Part shown: positions 17,450-26,319 of the stretch, one piece after another | Numbering within the stretch: position 1 is the stretch's first letter | How the letters are laid out: every line of letters begins with the position of its first letter | Source of the DNA: Desulfocapsaceae bacterium | Lineage (GTDB): Bacteria; Desulfobacterota; Desulfobulbia; Desulfobulbales; Desulfocapsaceae | Direction of reading: 5' to 3' | Assembly (NCBI GenBank): GCA_031292275.1 | Contig: JARLHL010000114.1 | Span: 1-64,000, forward strand | Length of the DNA stretch: 64,000 bases | Translations under genes and position numbers: made by a program | The notes under the pieces: model-generated | The model's database searches: none | What the model saw: only the letters and a program-made list of their open reading frames with translations | Told to the model about the DNA's origin: nothing

Positions 17450-17587
17450 ATTGCATAGTAGGACATTCTTTCCCCCTGGGGCAAGGCATTTTCCTTATGA
17501 CCCGTCAGTTCACCGTTAGAGAGGGGCACTGTCAAGAGAATGGAGATCTCCCAATCATACCGCTCCTGTATCTCCGGCATATACCCG

Positions 17588-17806
17588 TTAATCGTCCTCG
17601 GAAAATTCCATGCACCCTGTATAGGGGTTGATCTTGAAACGCGCCTTGTCCGTAGCGAATTCCTCTTTCCCGGTATAGGGATTCATTCGCAGGACGGCAC
17701 CGGGTTCCGCAAATTCCATCTGGCCGGTGCGGGGATTAATCCGCAACTGGGCCCGATCAGTGGCAAATTCCCTCTGGTTTGTGTAGGAATTGATTTTCAG
17801 TCCCAT
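17588..17806 (-). CDS. 72-residue protein of four 18-residue NPYTG repeats
   Basis: The entire protein is four tandem units of 18 residues: LKINSYTNQREFATDRAQ, LRINPRTGQMEFAEPGAV, LRMNPYTGKEEFATDKAR and FKINPYTGCMEFSEDD (last one short). The shared pattern is hydrophobic-[KR]-[IM]-N-x-[YR]-T-[GN]-x-x-E-F-[AS]. Alternating short strands and turns would suit a small beta-repeat structure. AAGGAGGGCGGTC gives a strong ribosome site 4 nt before the ATG, so the gene is real despite its size. No signal peptide and no known function. DJ-1-family gene follows 138 bp downstream on the same strand. A low-copy sequence of this type could bind a small ligand or wrap another protein, but this is speculation. 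Confidence 0.75.
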   Translation of the reverse strand: MGLKINSYTNQREFATDRAQLRINPRTGQMEFAEPGAVLRMNPYTGKEEFATDKARFKINPYTGCMEFSEDD

Positions 17807-18131
17807 GACCGCCCTCCTTCAAAAGTTCAACCTGTCATCCAACGGTACTGCCCTGTCTGTATGGTCTCTGCAAGCGGCAAAGAACGGCATCTCGCTGCAC
17901 TGTAGTGTAATGATAACAACGAAACGGGCCTTTGCCTATAGGAGCGGCGACCAATAAAATCGGGCACGGATCCGGATAATTGCGACATCCTCAGAGTGAG
18001 GCGATAAGAGAAGGAATGGCTTCCGGTCAGGCGGCCCCCGGCAGCGAGCGGCAGTCCGCCTGATGCCTGAGGCGGTTTTGTTCTCAAAAAAAGGGGAGAC
18101 AGACCAGGCTCCCCTTTACCGTCAGGTCCGT
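17807..18131. other. intergenic region with terminator
   Basis: No supported gene between the repeat protein and the hybrid kinase, both on the minus strand. The part next to the kinase stop is a strong intrinsic terminator; the rest should hold the promoter of the repeat-protein gene, but no clear hexamers were found. Confidence 0.5.
18084..18117 (-). terminator. Intrinsic terminator after hybrid kinase
   Basis: AAAGGGGAG (18090-18098) and CTCCCCTTT (18109-18117) form a perfect 9-bp stem with a 10-nt loop; read on the minus strand it is followed by a run of T. It lies 15 bp beyond the kinase stop. Confidence 0.85.
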
Positions 18132-20036
18132 TTAATTGCGGGAAAATGACCGTTGAAGGGCTTGACTGAGCTTTACCAGCGTCACCGGCTTCTCCAGAAA
18201 CTGCGTAACGCCCAGGGCCTGCGCCTGCAGGAGATCCTCATTCTTGGAGCAGCCGCTGATAATGATAACCTTCTGCCCCGGCCGAATCTGCAGAATCCGC
18301 TCATAGGTCTCACGCCCGTTCAGTCCGTCGCCCATGATCATATCCAGCAGAATTAAATCAACCGGCTGACTATGCAGAAAAGCAAGGCCCTCCTCACCGC
18401 TGCTTACCCAGAAGGTCTTATACCCCAGACTGGTGACCAGTTTTTCCAAAATCTCGTTCTGCTCCGGCTCATCATCAATCAAGAGGATCTTTTCTCCATT
18501 GCCCCGCAGCAGGCGGCTTGCGCCTACGCCTTCCATGCAGCTCCTCTTTTCAAGGGTTGCAGGCAGATAGATTTCAAAAAGAGCGCCGGGCTCATTGTCC
18601 CTGACCTCGATCCAGCCATTATGATCCCTGACCGCATTCCAGACGATGGACAGGCCAAGGCCGGTACCGCTCTTCCCCATGATCTTGGTGGTATAGAAGG
18701 GTTCAAAGATATGCTCCGCATACTTCAGCGGTATCCCGTGCCCATCATCGGCGATGGACATTTTTATGTATCTCCCGGCGCGGTGAGGGGCAGGATCCGG
18801 GGCAAGGGAGTTGACGCATCTGCAGTTTTGGGTACTGATCCGGATCCTGCCGTGTCTTTGTACGGCTTCAAGGGCATTGCCCAGCAGGTTCAACAGGATT
18901 TTCTGGATATGCAGGTTCGAGCAATGGGTATTGTGCAGGTCCGGCTGCAGATCGGTCTCAATGACGACATCGGGATAATTGGCCATCCGCCCGCAGTGTT
19001 CGATGGATCCCAGATGACTGAGGATGATATCGTTAATATTTTCGACAGTTGTCAGCGATGACCCGCCCCTGGCCAGCATGACCAGATCGGCCACTACCGC
19101 TGCGGCCCTCTTGCCTGCATCCTGGATTTTCTTGATCTTCGCGTAAAACTGATCGGATTCCTGCATCTGGGCCAGAAGCAGATCGGGATAGCTGACGACA
19201 CCGGACAGGATATTGTTGAGATCGTGCGCAACGGAACCGGCCATCTGTCCCAATGACCGCAGATTATCGGCTTTTAATAATTTTTTATGCAGAGCCAGTT
19301 TCTCTTCCTCGGCCCTGACTCGCTCTGAGATATCCCTTATGGCGCAGACCCGGGCAGGCCTCCCCTGAAAGTTGATGAAGCGGACGTTGGCCTCCAGAGG
19401 AAACTCGGTCCTGTCCTTTCTTCTTCCCCTGGCCTCACAGGTCCCGAAGAAATTGTTTTCAATATACCGATTGACCCTCTTCAGCGAGGCAGGAACGAGG
19501 ATTTTCTCAAGAAACAGCCCCTGTCCGAGGTCCTCCGCCTCGTACCCGAACATCGCGTAAAATTGTCTGTTGGCCTCGAGCAGCATGCCTTTCTCGTGGA
19601 TAACGATGCCTTCCCAGGCTGCCTCTGCCAGGATCTGAAATCTCTTTTCGCTGACCGCAAGCTCACAGGTCAGGGTATGATGCCGTACGGCCTTATCTAT
19701 GGTTTTTACCAAGAGATCGGGGTCAATCGGCTTATTCAGGAAATCGTACGCCCCCTGCTTCATCGCCGTTACGGCCATCTGCACCATGCTGACTCCCGTC
19801 AGCATGATGACGCTGGTCTTAATACCGGCTGTTTTTATGTTCTCGAGGATATCGCATCCCGACATATCCGGCAGTTGCAGATCCAGCAAGACGACATCAA
19901 AGCTTCTTGCCTGTAGAAGCCGCATCGCCTCAGTCCCGCTCAATGCCTCCGTGCACTCATACTTGTGAAACTTGAGAATACTGTGCAAACTTTTGACAAA
20001 CCGTTCTTCGTCATCAACCAGAAGAATATTTGGCAT
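18132..20036 (-). CDS. Hybrid sensor kinase REC-PAS-HisKA-HATPase-REC
   Basis: A 634-residue soluble phosphorelay protein. N-terminal receiver (about residues 3-118, Asp in FDVVLLDLQLPDMSG, Lys in FLNKPIDPD), PAS domain (about 130-250, followed by RVCAIRDISERVRAEEE), dimerisation/H-box LGQMAGSVAHDLNNILSG (about 270), HATPase with LLNLLGNALEAV and GTGLGLSIVWNAV, then a second receiver (about 515-634, Asp in DLILLDMIMGDGLNG). Presence of an input receiver and an output receiver means it can be controlled by another kinase and pass phosphate on. No membrane span. ATG at 20036 follows AAGGAG. A strong terminator follows the gene and two tandem copies of the dispersed repeat lie upstream. Confidence 0.92.
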   Translation of the reverse strand: MPNILLVDDEERFVKSLHSILKFHKYECTEALSGTEAMRLLQARSFDVVLLDLQLPDMSGCDILENIKTAGIKTSVIMLTGVSMVQMAVTAMKQGAYDFLNKPIDPDLLVKTIDKAVRHHTLTCELAVSEKRFQILAEAAWEGIVIHEKGMLLEANRQFYAMFGYEAEDLGQGLFLEKILVPASLKRVNRYIENNFFGTCEARGRRKDRTEFPLEANVRFINFQGRPARVCAIRDISERVRAEEEKLALHKKLLKADNLRSLGQMAGSVAHDLNNILSGVVSYPDLLLAQMQESDQFYAKIKKIQDAGKRAAAVVADLVMLARGGSSLTTVENINDIILSHLGSIEHCGRMANYPDVVIETDLQPDLHNTHCSNLHIQKILLNLLGNALEAVQRHGRIRISTQNCRCVNSLAPDPAPHRAGRYIKMSIADDGHGIPLKYAEHIFEPFYTTKIMGKSGTGLGLSIVWNAVRDHNGWIEVRDNEPGALFEIYLPATLEKRSCMEGVGASRLLRGNGEKILLIDDEPEQNEILEKLVTSLGYKTFWVSSGEEGLAFLHSQPVDLILLDMIMGDGLNGRETYERILQIRPGQKVIIISGCSKNEDLLQAQALGVTQFLEKPVTLVKLSQALQRSFSRN

Positions 20037-20060
20037 GGGGGCAACTCTCCTTCTCCACTC

Positions 20061-20156
20061 ACCAGCATGGCTGGGCCGGACTGGCCGACCACAACAAATT
20101 ATAAAAACTCAACACTTCGGCATGGCCAGGGCCGTTGCTCTAAAAGAGCATTCCTA
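20061..20156 (+). repeat. Dispersed ~95-bp intergenic element, copy A
   Basis: Begins ACCAGCATGGCTGGGCC, continues GGACTGGCCGACCACAACAA, and matches the other copies over its first 45 bases and around CACTTCGGCATGGCC. The 3' part has a small hairpin GCTC/GAGC (20137-20149) instead of the long inverted repeat of copy B. It is in tandem with copy B in the gap between two kinase genes. Confidence 0.7.
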
Positions 20157-20160
20157 TAAA

Positions 20161-20253
20161 CCCGCATGGCCGGAGCGGACTGGCCAGCCATAATAAATCA
20201 TGAAAGCTCCTCTCCCAGGCATGGAAGGATCCCGACTCCCTGGGAGCTTTCAT
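20161..20253 (+). repeat. Dispersed ~95-bp intergenic element, copy B (overlaps kinase 3' end)
   Basis: Begins CCCGCATGGCCGGAGCGGAC, then TGGCCAGCCATAATAA. Terminal part: ATGAAAGCTCC (20200-20210) is a perfect inverted repeat of GGAGCTTTCAT (20243-20253); inside, CTCCCAGG (20212-20219) can pair with CCTGGGAG (20239-20246), competing with the outer pairing. The stop codon of the HDOD kinase (20198-20200) and its last codons lie inside this copy. Confidence 0.72.
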
Positions 20254-22477
20254 TTAAACCAAAATCATTTTTTTCCAAAGGAAGACAGAGAGAAAATCTC
20301 GTCCCTTCATCCGGTATACTTGCGCATGAAATGGAACCTCCGAGATCCCTGACAGTCTTGCGAACTATGGATAGACCAAGTCCGGAATGGCCATTTTTTT
20401 TGGTGGTGACAAATGGTTTGTACAGATTTTTCATTACGGGATCGGGCAGTCCCGGCCCTGTATCCTCGACAGTAATTTCGAGCCCGTTTCCATCGGGGAC
20501 GTCTCTGCCGTGGTTATTTTTCACGAGAAGTGCAGTCCTGACCTCGACCATATCACCGCGGGACATTGCCTCCGCGGCATTTTTCAACAGGTTGAGCATG
20601 ATCTGCTTGAGGGCGTCTCCGGAGGTCATTATCTGAGGAAGGTCAAGGGCCGGCTGGAAACTGACCTCCATTCCCGCTTCGGTGAACAGAGGCGTTCTGA
20701 CAATATGGATGATGTCTTCAATAACTGCATTGATATCGGTCAATTCGAATCGGTTGACGGCGCTATTCGAGAAGAGGTCCATATGGTTGACCATTGAGGA
20801 GATCCGGCTAATTTCCTCCCCTATGATCCTCAACTCCTCCTGGCTCTCATTTTCTCCGCTGAGCTTCAAGCCCATCGTCGTCAGGCAATTGACAATAATA
20901 CCGAGGGGATTATTGATCTCATGGGCAAATTTTCGTGCCGTCATCGACACCTCAGCCTTCCTGTCGGCCTCAATTTCCTCAGCTCTTCTGAGCCTCCTGT
21001 CCTCCTGAGACAGACAGAGCCCGACCTGCCGGGCGATCATCCGAACCAGCCGGTTCTCTCCCTCCGTGAGCCTCGCCGCCGCCTCCGGAAGCCCCAGCAG
21101 GATAATCCCCACAGGCCTCTTTTCAGCCGTCAGGGGGACCAAGCATACCGCCATGCACCTGAAGACGGCCAGGATCTGCCCGTCCGCGAAGTTATCCCGG
21201 GTATTCTCCTCGGTCAGATACAGCAGCCGGCTCTCACTGTAGGCTCTGACTATCAGACTGGTACTCCCCGGCACCGGCAGGACAAGCCCCTTGCTCAGAT
21301 GCCGCAGACTGCTGGATGCCGAGGCGCGCCCCTTAAGCAGATGGCCGTCCTTGTCCGGCAGGAAAAAAAGCACCCGGGTCAGATTGAAGAGGATATTCAT
21401 GGACCGCTCGAAGATTGCAATCACAGCCTCGCTGTCATCTGCATGCACAAGATCCTCAAGGATTCCAGACAGGACAGTACTGCTCTTCACCCGTTCGGCA
21501 AGGACTGCGCCCGCCTCCGTACCGCTGTCTGTGTCTTCGTAGAGAGAAAGGTTCTCCGGAATATCCTTTACGGCCTCCCCCTCCTGATCTTCCTCACAAG
21601 CAGTCTCCTCCCCACGTCCTTTCACCACGGACGGGGCCGAACCGATCTTGATATGCAGATCACGGGCATTGCGCAAGACCTCTTCCTCGGCCCCCTCCAC
21701 GATCTCCTGGAGGTCGGCACGGTCCAGGTCCATCAGGAGTTTGCCTGCCTCGCAGTTTCTCTGGCAGCTCTTCTTCTCCCGCAGCAGATTGGCAAGATAC
21801 ACGATCCGGATCAGGGGAAAAGCCTCCCGGACCTGTTCCAGGGGCCCGTGGTGAAACCGAAGCGCATCAGCCATCAGGGAGTTCATTTGCCATGTATCGA
21901 CCAGCCAGGCCCCGGCATCACAATGCGTTATCCCGATCAGACGCGTTTCTGCCCAGAGTTCGTTGTGGATATCCTCAGTCTCGAACAGAAACCATTCATG
22001 CTCTTTTGGAAAGGTGGATACCAGAACGAGCCGGCCTATATCGTGCAGCAGGCCCGCCAGATAGACCTCATCGAGACCGTCAAATCCGGTCTTCACCGCG
22101 ATCTGCCTGGCCAGGGTGGCGCAGAGCTGTGAATTCCACCAGAAAGATTGGAGGTCAAACAGGCCCGGCGCCCATTTTTTTTGAACGAAGACCTGTTCAA
22201 CGGAAGAGTTGAGGGCGATGCTTCTTATACTGTCGGACCCAAGAATGTTCACAGCCTGCTCAATTCCGATAAACGGGCTGCAGGGTCCTGAAGAGGAGTT
22301 GACAAGCTGCAGGACCCTATAGCTCAGAGCCGGATCCATGCTGATGATTGCGGCCATGGCTGCCGGCCGTACGGCGGCATGATCACAGGCCTCAAGCAGT
22401 TTGAAGAGGATTTCAGGCAATGTCGGAAGGCTCCCGGACTGCCTGATTTGCCTGTAGACATTTTCCTTGATGGTCAT
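20198..22477 (-). CDS. HDOD-GAF sensor histidine kinase (paralogue 1)
   Basis: A 759-residue soluble protein: HDOD domain (about residues 15-215, SLPTLPEILFKLLEA, DPALSYRVLQLVNSS, LAGLLHDIGRLVLV), a GAF-like domain (about 340-510), H-box ARKFAHEINNPLGIIVN (about 530) and a HATPase domain (LNLLKNAAEAM, DTGPGLPDPV, GHSGLGLSIVRKTV). HDOD domains are protein-interaction modules related to HD hydrolases; here the HD residues in LLHDIG are kept. ATG at 22477 matches the MTIK start of the paralogue at 51129-53366. The last 18 or so residues (SSQGVGILPCLGEELS) have no counterpart in the paralogue and are encoded by repeat copy B. Its partner response regulator is unknown. Confidence 0.9.
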   Translation of the reverse strand: MTIKENVYRQIRQSGSLPTLPEILFKLLEACDHAAVRPAAMAAIISMDPALSYRVLQLVNSSSGPCSPFIGIEQAVNILGSDSIRSIALNSSVEQVFVQKKWAPGLFDLQSFWWNSQLCATLARQIAVKTGFDGLDEVYLAGLLHDIGRLVLVSTFPKEHEWFLFETEDIHNELWAETRLIGITHCDAGAWLVDTWQMNSLMADALRFHHGPLEQVREAFPLIRIVYLANLLREKKSCQRNCEAGKLLMDLDRADLQEIVEGAEEEVLRNARDLHIKIGSAPSVVKGRGEETACEEDQEGEAVKDIPENLSLYEDTDSGTEAGAVLAERVKSSTVLSGILEDLVHADDSEAVIAIFERSMNILFNLTRVLFFLPDKDGHLLKGRASASSSLRHLSKGLVLPVPGSTSLIVRAYSESRLLYLTEENTRDNFADGQILAVFRCMAVCLVPLTAEKRPVGIILLGLPEAAARLTEGENRLVRMIARQVGLCLSQEDRRLRRAEEIEADRKAEVSMTARKFAHEINNPLGIIVNCLTTMGLKLSGENESQEELRIIGEEISRISSMVNHMDLFSNSAVNRFELTDINAVIEDIIHIVRTPLFTEAGMEVSFQPALDLPQIMTSGDALKQIMLNLLKNAAEAMSRGDMVEVRTALLVKNNHGRDVPDGNGLEITVEDTGPGLPDPVMKNLYKPFVTTKKNGHSGLGLSIVRKTVRDLGGSISCASIPDEGTRFSLCLPLEKNDFGLNESSQGVGILPCLGEELS

Positions 22478-23035
22478 ATTCCGATCCGGTGCAGGTGCTG
22501 TTCTCAATGGAAAAAGCAAAATCTTATAAATTTTATAAAAACAACAACACCATCCCCCCACACAACCTCAATTCTCCCTGGAAATATAAAGGGTATTTGC
22601 AAGATTGAGTTTCCGCCGGATATTATCCTCAAGGCTTGTACTAGTTTTACTCTTATTTTTGTATTTTACAACCCTCTTTTTCCTCCCGGCAGGTCAATGA
22701 TACGACAACAAGTCAGGGACTTGAGAGATATCCACCTCTCATGCCGCCCCCATCTGAATCCTCCGGATGGAGCAAACAGCCCGTCTCTTTGCAGGGCCTC
22801 ATCCTACCACAAATGCTTACAATTTAGGCAGAGAACATAGAATTTCTCGGGGCATCCTTAAGATCTTCACAAAGCGGTCGATACATATGTACGCCCGCAA
22901 GCGACACTCAATTTATTTGAGAGGAAGAAGAGAGCCGAATGCGGGTTGCAGGATGTCTCCTACCGACAGGAGCCCGCCCACTCAAGACCCGTACAACAGA
23001 AGGCTGCAGAAATTTCAATGAATTGAGGTCACCCC
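22478..23035. other. intergenic region between divergent genes
   Basis: About 560 bp, AT-rich between 22500 and 22690, separating the HDOD kinase and the methyltransferase. It must contain both promoters. No open frame here has a ribosome site or a recognisable product, and no copy of the dispersed repeat was seen. Confidence 0.5.
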
Positions 23036-24070
23036 ATGTATGATCGTCCTTTATACTTTCTGGCGCAGGAAAAGGATCTCCAACTTTTTCTGGATTCGCT
23101 TGACTTGAAACTCCCTGCTGAGGATCTGAATCTCCCCGACGGTTTCATCGTGATCCCGCTTGCCTCAAAGGCTGCTTCCATATTTGAGGCTGCAGATAAT
23201 AAGGCGGTGCTCCTCGCCTACCGGAATCAGGGAAGCGTCTTCCCGGTATCACTGGTATTTCTGGTTGGAAAACCGCAGGCTCTTTTCTGTCACGCAACGC
23301 TTCTGCTGGACGCCTATGCCCAGGGAAACGGGACAGTGCCACTGCTCAGAAAGGCAGTGCAGGAGTTTTTTGCCCAGAAGGCGGATGACCTGCTGGCGAC
23401 ATTGGAGCCGGCATGGGTAGACGCTGATCTGGTGGGGCAGATGGACTGCCGGATACTCTGGAACCTGCAGCCGGACATAAAGATCGTCACCGATCTGTTT
23501 CTGGAAAAACGCGGTCTGGTCTGCGATATCCCACTTTTCCCGACAGTGTATTATTATAACACGCCCTACGAGCAGAACATGCTGGAAGAGGTTCTCCCTA
23601 AACTGGAAGGGTGCAAAGACATCCTGATCCTGGGTACTGGCGCAGGCCTGGAGGCAGCGTGCGTGACCATGCAGTACGGGACTCAGGTGGATGCAACCGA
23701 TATCAACCCCCTGGCTGTAGCTAATACCATTGCCACCTGCAGACGGGCCGGAACCGATCATCTGGTCAAGGCCTGGGTCAGCGACGGCCTGAAAAATGTA
23801 ACCAAGGCCTACGACGCGATTATCTTTGAGGCGCCCCTGGCGACCAATCAGGCCCCGACCAAGGATCTCAACCGTTTTGACCCGGGCGGCAAGCTGCTCA
23901 AGGAGGTCCTGTCTGCACTCCCCTCTCATCTGCAGGCAGGAGGACGCCTCTATGTCATGTCGCGTCCGGATCTTTCCCCTTATATTCCAGCAAACGGATT
24001 ACAGTGGCAGGTCCTGCGATCCTTTGAGGCAAAGACTCAATTCGCAATCCTCGAAGTCTGGCAAGGTTGA
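23036..24070 (+). CDS. Class I SAM-dependent methyltransferase
   Basis: A 344-residue protein. The C-terminal half has a Rossmann methyltransferase: motif I ILILGTGAGLEAACV (about residues 197-211), motif II VDATDINPLAVANTIA (about 219-234) and motif IV DAIIFEAPLAT in the position of NPPY/DPPY (about 262-272). The N-terminal 150 residues form an unrecognised domain, a layout seen in HemK/RsmC-type enzymes where that part recognises the substrate. The acidic-free 'EAPLAT' in place of the classic NPPY makes an rRNA or protein N-methyltransferase uncertain. GAGGTCACCCC precedes the ATG. Single-gene unit. Confidence 0.75.
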   Translation: MYDRPLYFLAQEKDLQLFLDSLDLKLPAEDLNLPDGFIVIPLASKAASIFEAADNKAVLLAYRNQGSVFPVSLVFLVGKPQALFCHATLLLDAYAQGNGTVPLLRKAVQEFFAQKADDLLATLEPAWVDADLVGQMDCRILWNLQPDIKIVTDLFLEKRGLVCDIPLFPTVYYYNTPYEQNMLEEVLPKLEGCKDILILGTGAGLEAACVTMQYGTQVDATDINPLAVANTIATCRRAGTDHLVKAWVSDGLKNVTKAYDAIIFEAPLATNQAPTKDLNRFDPGGKLLKEVLSALPSHLQAGGRLYVMSRPDLSPYIPANGLQWQVLRSFEAKTQFAILEVWQG

Positions 24071-24296
24071 GCAGGTTCCCTAAAATCAGCGCCCCCGCCA
24101 CGGTCGGACACACCGGCCAGCAGAGACCGGCCTCGAAATCACAGCTATTCAGTACCAGTCTCCGATGAGATTGGTGAGGCCCTTGTAGCATTCCGGCAAG
24201 AAAACAGGTAAACAAATGAGAAGATTTTTGGTACATCGAGATTGAAGCAATCTTCCGACGGCCCGGAGCAAGAGCAATCATCCAGGGGGCGAATAC

Positions 24297-24827
24297 ATGA
24301 AAAAAAGCGTCGTCACTGCATCTATCGTTTCGTTTTTATGCTGCTTATCATCGATTGCCCTGGGTCTTGGCCCTGAGATTGACGGCTTTCGAGGGTTGAA
24401 ATGGGGCATGTCTCTTGAAGACGTCAAAAAGACCAAGGCGGTGGATATCCTGGCAACCGACCAGGAAAACAGGACTGTTGTCTGCACCATCGGTACTGAT
24501 GCATTACGGATCGGCGGATCACAGATCACGGCAATCACCTATCTCTTTTGGGACAATAAACTGACAAGCGTCGATATACACACCAACGGCGAGGTGAACT
24601 TCACCGCCCTGAAGGCGGTGACCTTTGATAAATTCGGCAAGGGAACGAATGATGGGGGGGCCGAGGAGGAACGATTCTACTGGAAGGAAGAAATCTCGAC
24701 CATCGTCCTCACCTTCAAAGAACCATCGGAGAAAGGCCACCTGCATATCGGGTCCAGAAAAATCGAGGAACAGTTGCAGGCCTTCCAGGCAGAGCAGGCC
24801 AGGAAGGGAGCGACGACGGATTTTTAA
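24297..24827 (+). CDS. Exported protein of unknown function
   Basis: A 176-residue protein with a signal peptide (MKKSVVTASIVSFLCCLSS, cleavage probably before LGPEID). The mature start FRGLKWGMSLEDVKKTK is a pattern seen in many uncharacterised periplasmic proteins of proteobacteria. The rest alternates strands and ends in a charged helix (KIEEQLQAFQAEQARKG). One Cys (VVCTIG) in the mature part. GGGGGCGAATAC is the ribosome site. Convergent with the creA-like gene; no function can be assigned. Confidence 0.75.
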   Translation: MKKSVVTASIVSFLCCLSSIALGLGPEIDGFRGLKWGMSLEDVKKTKAVDILATDQENRTVVCTIGTDALRIGGSQITAITYLFWDNKLTSVDIHTNGEVNFTALKAVTFDKFGKGTNDGGAEEERFYWKEEISTIVLTFKEPSEKGHLHIGSRKIEEQLQAFQAEQARKGATTDF

Positions 24828-24853
24828 AACACCGCCGAGCGAAAAAACGGGGC

Positions 24854-25342
24854 TCAGGGGACCTGCCACCCCATGATGGGCACCGTGCTGATGCTGCTCT
24901 TGGGGCTCCCCCCGACAAACCGGTCGCTGTAGGAGACGTAGACCAGCACGTTACGCTGGCGATCCCAGAACCGGACAACTCGCAGCCGTTTGAACACCAG
25001 GCTGCGGTGTTCGTCAAAGACCTGTTCTCCGTCCTTCAAGTCCCCCAGGATCTTGATCGGGCCCACCTGGCGGCAGGCAATACTGGCATCGCTTGTATCC
25101 TCGGCCACACCCAGTTGGCCTTTTATCCCCCCCGTCTGTGCCCGGGAGATATGGCAGGCCACCCCCTGAACCTTGGGGTCGTCGAAGCCGTCTATAACAA
25201 TTTTATCATTGGGGCCAAGGAAACGAAAATTCGTGCTAACCGAGCCTGTGCTGCCTCGCTCGGGGCGCTCAAAGATCCAGAAGGCCAGTACTCCTGCTAC
25301 AATGAGAACTGCACAGCCCAGAATAATTTTGATCTGCTTCAT
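24854..25342 (-). CDS. creA: CreA family protein
   Basis: A 162-residue exported protein of the CreA family. Signal/anchor segment MKQIKIILGCAVLIVAGVLA; mature part has VSTNFRFLGPNDKIVIDGFD, DPKVQGVACHISRAQTGG and SIACRQVGPI, which with RSLVFKRLRVVRFWD and VSYSDR are the conserved blocks of the family; two Cys are positioned for a disulfide. The biochemical role of CreA is unknown. AAGGTGATTTAGC is the ribosome site. The ORF runs convergently with the exported protein upstream in coordinates. Confidence 0.87.
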   Translation of the reverse strand: MKQIKIILGCAVLIVAGVLAFWIFERPERGSTGSVSTNFRFLGPNDKIVIDGFDDPKVQGVACHISRAQTGGIKGQLGVAEDTSDASIACRQVGPIKILGDLKDGEQVFDEHRSLVFKRLRVVRFWDRQRNVLVYVSYSDRFVGGSPKSSISTVPIMGWQVP

Positions 25343-25434
25343 GCTAAATCACCTTGTCTGATGTCTTGCTGATAAAAAAAGCCTACCCACGCCTCAGAAC
25401 GCCCTCACCCCGTATGACTCTTGGAAAAACCTTC

Positions 25435-25923
25435 TCACCAGGACGGATCCTGCCTGACATGCCTGTACTCCAGCCAGGTCAGGAGAAGGAGGGCGAGATC
25501 AAGGATCGTAAGCCAGATAAGCCATTGAGAATGGGTATAACTATAACGATAAACCTGATAGATGATGAAGAGTATCAGCAGCAGACCCATGGCCGGATAG
25601 GCCCAGCGTTTGCCGCACAGCAGTGCGGCGATAACGATTATTTTCATTCCCCCGTGCGAAAGAAGATACACGGCAAGAAAGATTTGCCCCTCCGTGGTGC
25701 AATAGTCTCTGAAATCCAGGAGCGTCCGAACCAGGAAGCCGTCAGGATCCAGGACAAACCCATGCAGGGTCAAGGCCGTCATCCAGTGATGCAGCCTTTC
25801 CGGCGAGGCCAGAAGAAAAAGCCCGCCGCCGGCCATCTGCAGAATGGCATTAATCGCCTTCAACAACACACCCAGAACGAATGTCTTGTGAACAACGCCC
25901 GGATTACTGTACGTTTTAATCAT
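25435..25923 (-). CDS. DUF2127-like membrane protein
   Basis: A 162-residue integral membrane protein with four predicted spans (LLKAINAILQMAGGGLFLLA; FLAVYLLSHGGMKIIVIAAL; RWAYPAMGLLLILFIIYQVY; WLIWLTILDLALLLLTWLEY). The order, the short cytoplasmic N terminus (VVHKTFVLGVLLKAINA) and the SHGGMKI segment match DUF2127 proteins. Function unknown. ATG at 25923 preferred because the longer frame adds a Gly-rich stretch without a ribosome site. It is 90 bp upstream of creA on the same strand and may be co-transcribed. Confidence 0.72.
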   Translation of the reverse strand: MIKTYSNPGVVHKTFVLGVLLKAINAILQMAGGGLFLLASPERLHHWMTALTLHGFVLDPDGFLVRTLLDFRDYCTTEGQIFLAVYLLSHGGMKIIVIAALLCGKRWAYPAMGLLLILFIIYQVYRYSYTHSQWLIWLTILDLALLLLTWLEYRHVRQDPSW

Positions 25924-26229
25924 TGTAAAAATACACCCGAAAAGCTGCACCCCGCCCCCATCCTGCACTCCAGGCACAGCACAGGCTCCCGGCGCCTCTC
26001 TGAAGGAAGCGGATTCATTGATCCCGCCCCCGGCAAGGCCCGAAAAAGATGTCCGCCGTCAGCATGACCTGGAAAAAGTCACAGGACTCCTGGAAATAAT
26101 ACATTGCAGGGTATTAACAGAGAAGCAACCGTAATGTCGGGCATAAAAATACCCTGAAAAGACGAGGAATGCACTCCCTTTGGTTACGCCGGTCTCATTA
26201 TGATGGGGCCGGCGTAACGAATATGACCT

Positions 26230-26319
26230 ACCAGCATGGCTGGTCCAGATTGGCCGGCCTCAACAAAACATGAAAGCTCGTCACTCGGCAGTACGGCCTG
26301 CGCCAGGGACATTTGACTC
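26230..26319 (+). repeat. Dispersed ~95-bp intergenic element, copy C
   Basis: ACCAGCATGGCTGGTCCAGA followed by TTGGCCGGCCTCAACAAA and ACATGAAAGCTCGTCACT; the clearest 5' half among all copies. It ends exactly at the stop codon of the chemoreceptor gene (26320-26322). The 3' inverted-repeat arm is lost. Confidence 0.72.

Noticed and set aside
20061-20253. A cyclic-di-GMP (GEMM) or other known riboswitch as explanation of the repeats
   Set aside because: None of the conserved GEMM blocks is present, and the elements occur at gene 3' ends and in both orientations, which does not suit a riboswitch.
20921-22132. A 403-codon + strand frame opposite the HDOD kinase
   Set aside because: Antisense to a kinase with all catalytic motifs; its own product has no known fold or ribosome site.
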